Source of the DNA: Pseudomonadota bacterium | Lineage (GTDB): Bacteria > Pseudomonadota > Alphaproteobacteria > Caulobacterales > Caulobacteraceae | DNA length: 6,066 bases | NCBI GenBank assembly: GCA_023433585.1 | Contig: JAEZCL010000262.1 | Span: 1-6,066 of the forward strand | Direction of reading: 5' to 3' | In this document: positions 4,606-6,066 of the stretch, one piece after another | How positions within the stretch are numbered: position 1 is the first letter of the stretch | How the letters are laid out: each line of letters starts with the position of its first letter | Translations under genes and position numbers: made by a program | Notes under the pieces: generated by a model | Database searches by the model: none | What the model saw: the letters and a program-made list of their open reading frames with translations, nothing else | What the model was told of the DNA's origin: nothing

Positions 4606-6066
4606 CTATTGCCGGACGGGCGCGCCCCGGTACGCCCGCCATCCGCCGGCGGCGCTGATGTCCTCGGCCGGCGGGCCGGCCGCGTATGCCTCACAGAGGA
4701 AGCCGAGCACGTCCCGCCCGTCGTGCAGCCGGACCCAACCGAGCGAGAGCGGAGCCGGCACCCCGGCCAGCAGCCCACCGACCGCGTGCGCGGGCAGTCG
4801 CCACAGTTCGACCTCGATGGAATGGCCGGCGGGCCCGTCCGGCGCTACCCGCACCAGACCGGGCAGCCCTTCGCCGTCCGGGGTGTCCATCCGGAACAGC
4901 CGGTAGAGCGGGGCGGTGCGGGCGGCGCCGACGAGGAATGCCCCGCGCCCGACCAGCTCGGCGTTACGCGACTCGCCCGTCAGGTGCCGGCCGACGACAG
5001 CCACCAGCAGCTCGGCCGCTGCTGGGACGACCTCGACCGCTGCGCCGGGCGCCTCGCCCTCGGTGAGGGTGGCGGCCAGGCGGGCCAGTGTGGTGTCGGT
5101 GAACGCCGGGCCGACCAAGGTCAGGCTCGCCGGTCGCCCGGCGCTGGTGAAGCCGTTGGGCACTGTCACTGCGGCCAGGTCGAGCAGGTTCGCGAACTGG
5201 GTGTAGCGGCCCAGCATGGCGTTACGCCCGATCGGGTCCTCGGCGATCTCGTCGAGCGTGAACGTGGTGCCGACGGTGGGCACCACCAGCACGTCGATGT
5301 CCTGCCAGAGTTGGCCAACCTGCGCGCGCAGCTCACGCAGGCGGTGCTGGCCCCGGAAGGCGTCGACCGCGTCGTGGCGCCGCCCGGTCTCCAGCACGGC
5401 CCGGGTGACCGGGTGCACGGAATCCGGATGCGATCGCAGGAAGTCGTCCAGGGCGACGAGTCGCTCGGCCACCCAGGGCCCGCGGTAGAGCAGGTCGCCC
5501 GCGTCGAAGAAGGCGCCGAGCGGCACCGACCGGGTCGACCCGACGAAGGTCCGCAATCGTTGCACCCCCGCAGCGAACCGGGCCTCCTGCCCGGTGTCGC
5601 CGAAGAACTCCAGGTCTGCTGAGTCGGGCACCCCGAGGCGTAGCGTTCCCGGCATGCGGGCAGCCACCTGCTCCGTCGGCAGCGGACGCCCCCAGGGGTC
5701 TGCCGTGGTGACCGCACGGGCCGCGTGCAGCACCTCGACGGCGCCGGCGACGTCGGCGGCGAAGACCGACACGCAGTCCAGCGAGCGGCAGGCCGGGACC
5801 ACGCCGGCGGTGCTGAGCAGTCCCCGGGTGGGCTTGAGGCCGACGATTCCGTTGAGCGCCGCAGGCACCCGACCGGAGCCGGCGGTGTCCGTACCCAGAG
5901 CGAAGCTGACCTGGCCCGACGCCACCGCCACCGCGGAGCCCGAGCTGGAACCCCCGGAGATCAGGCCGCCGCCGAAGACGCTCTGACAACTGCCGTACGG
6001 CGAGCGGGCCCCGGTCAGGCCGGTGGCGAACTGGTCGAGATTCGTCTTGCCGACGAGCAGCGCGCC
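4606..6066 (-). CDS. atzF: allophanate hydrolase, lacking its N-terminus (runs off right edge)
   Basis: The frame is open to the right edge and shows 486 residues; the family has about 600, so roughly the first 110-120 are missing. The first part is an amidase-signature domain: GKTNLDQFATGL (visible residues 6-17), SGGSSSGSA (37-45) with the probable cis-Ser at 40, and ALGTDTAGSGRVPA (56-69) with the probable nucleophile Ser64, the usual 24 residues on. The catalytic Lys lies about 70 residues before the cis-Ser, outside the window. After about visible residue 350 comes the C-terminal domain unique to allophanate hydrolases, with TAPLYRLFRM, GLVRV, IEVELWRLP, GFLCEAY and EDISAAGGWRAYR. In characterised enzymes the amidase domain releases ammonia to give N-carboxycarbamate, and the C-terminal domain decarboxylates it. 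That domain rules out AtzE or GatA. It is the most upstream cluster gene visible. Confidence 0.93.
   Translation of the reverse strand, partial: GALLVGKTNLDQFATGLTGARSPYGSCQSVFGGGLISGGSSSGSAVAVASGQVSFALGTDTAGSGRVPAALNGIVGLKPTRGLLSTAGVVPACRSLDCVSVFAADVAGAVEVLHAARAVTTADPWGRPLPTEQVAARMPGTLRLGVPDSADLEFFGDTGQEARFAAGVQRLRTFVGSTRSVPLGAFFDAGDLLYRGPWVAERLVALDDFLRSHPDSVHPVTRAVLETGRRHDAVDAFRGQHRLRELRAQVGQLWQDIDVLVVPTVGTTFTLDEIAEDPIGRNAMLGRYTQFANLLDLAAVTVPNGFTSAGRPASLTLVGPAFTDTTLARLAATLTEGEAPGAAVEVVPAAAELLVAVVGRHLTGESRNAELVGRGAFLVGAARTAPLYRLFRMDTPDGEGLPGLVRVAPDGPAGHSIEVELWRLPAHAVGGLLAGVPAPLSLGWVRLHDGRDVLGFLCEAYAAGPPAEDISAAGGWRAYRGAPVRQ

Noticed and set aside
3373..5622. Very long plus-strand open frame (749 codons) opposite the cysteine hydrolases and atzF
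   Set aside because: It is the antisense of three genes with intact catalytic motifs. The repeated composition in it only reflects the paralogy of the two hydrolases on the other strand.
6046..6048. Lys in GKTNLDQFATGL as the catalytic Lys of the amidase domain
   Set aside because: It is only 33 residues before the cis-Ser. In amidase-signature enzymes the catalytic Lys is about 70 residues before it, so it must lie outside the window.
4606..6066. Identification as AtzE, GatA or a generic amidase
   Set aside because: The extra C-terminal domain with IEVELWRLP, GFLCEAY and EDISAAGGWRAY is specific to allophanate hydrolases.
1..6066. CRISPR arrays, tRNA or rRNA genes, insertion sequences, phage or toxin-antitoxin genes
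   Set aside because: No repeat-spacer pattern, cloverleaf, transposase motif or related gene was seen on either strand.

Overview
The window is very GC-rich. Genes are compact, all lie on the minus strand, most have strong Shine-Dalgarno sequences, and third codon positions are nearly always G or C. This points to a high-GC actinomycete. The style of a decayed helix-turn-helix/TPR regulator and of the other proteins fits Micromonosporaceae (Micromonospora or a relative), but that placement is an inference from protein style, not a database match.

Right-hand four fifths (1057-6066, read right to left): a co-directional five-gene cluster for hydrolysing condensed ureas. In transcription order it holds an allophanate hydrolase (atzF, 5' end beyond the window), a biuret amidohydrolase (biuH), a second diverged BiuH-type cysteine hydrolase, an NCS2-type permease, and a small AtzH/DUF3225 protein. 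The gaps are 39, 9, 12 and 81 bases. The internal genes carry Shine-Dalgarno sequences just downstream of, or overlapping, the previous stop codon, so one operon is likely. A perfect 10-bp hairpin lies in the 81-base gap before atzH and may reduce or end read-through.

Working model: the permease imports a biuret-like ureide. The second cysteine hydrolase may convert a longer homologue, with triuret the best candidate, to biuret via carboxybiuret. BiuH converts biuret to allophanate plus ammonia, and AtzF converts allophanate to ammonia and CO2. The AtzH homologue keeps both residues proposed to be catalytic in Pseudomonas AtzH (a decarboxylating amidohydrolase acting on 1,3-dicarboxyurea). 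However, no atzD, atzE or atzG is visible here, so its role in this cluster is the main puzzle. The operon promoter must lie beyond position 6066.

Left-hand part (1-1056): a family-2 glycosyltransferase starts at 232 and runs off the left edge. Upstream of it are a 12-bp direct repeat and a tandem 8-bp repeat followed by a -10-like sequence, together a plausible promoter/operator. Between about 365 and 713 lies the wreck of the C-terminal part of an XRE/TPR regulator, with one frameshift, one probable internal deletion and one in-frame stop. From about 760 to 1056 there is no convincing gene, only one weak 61-codon ORF with a good Shine-Dalgarno.
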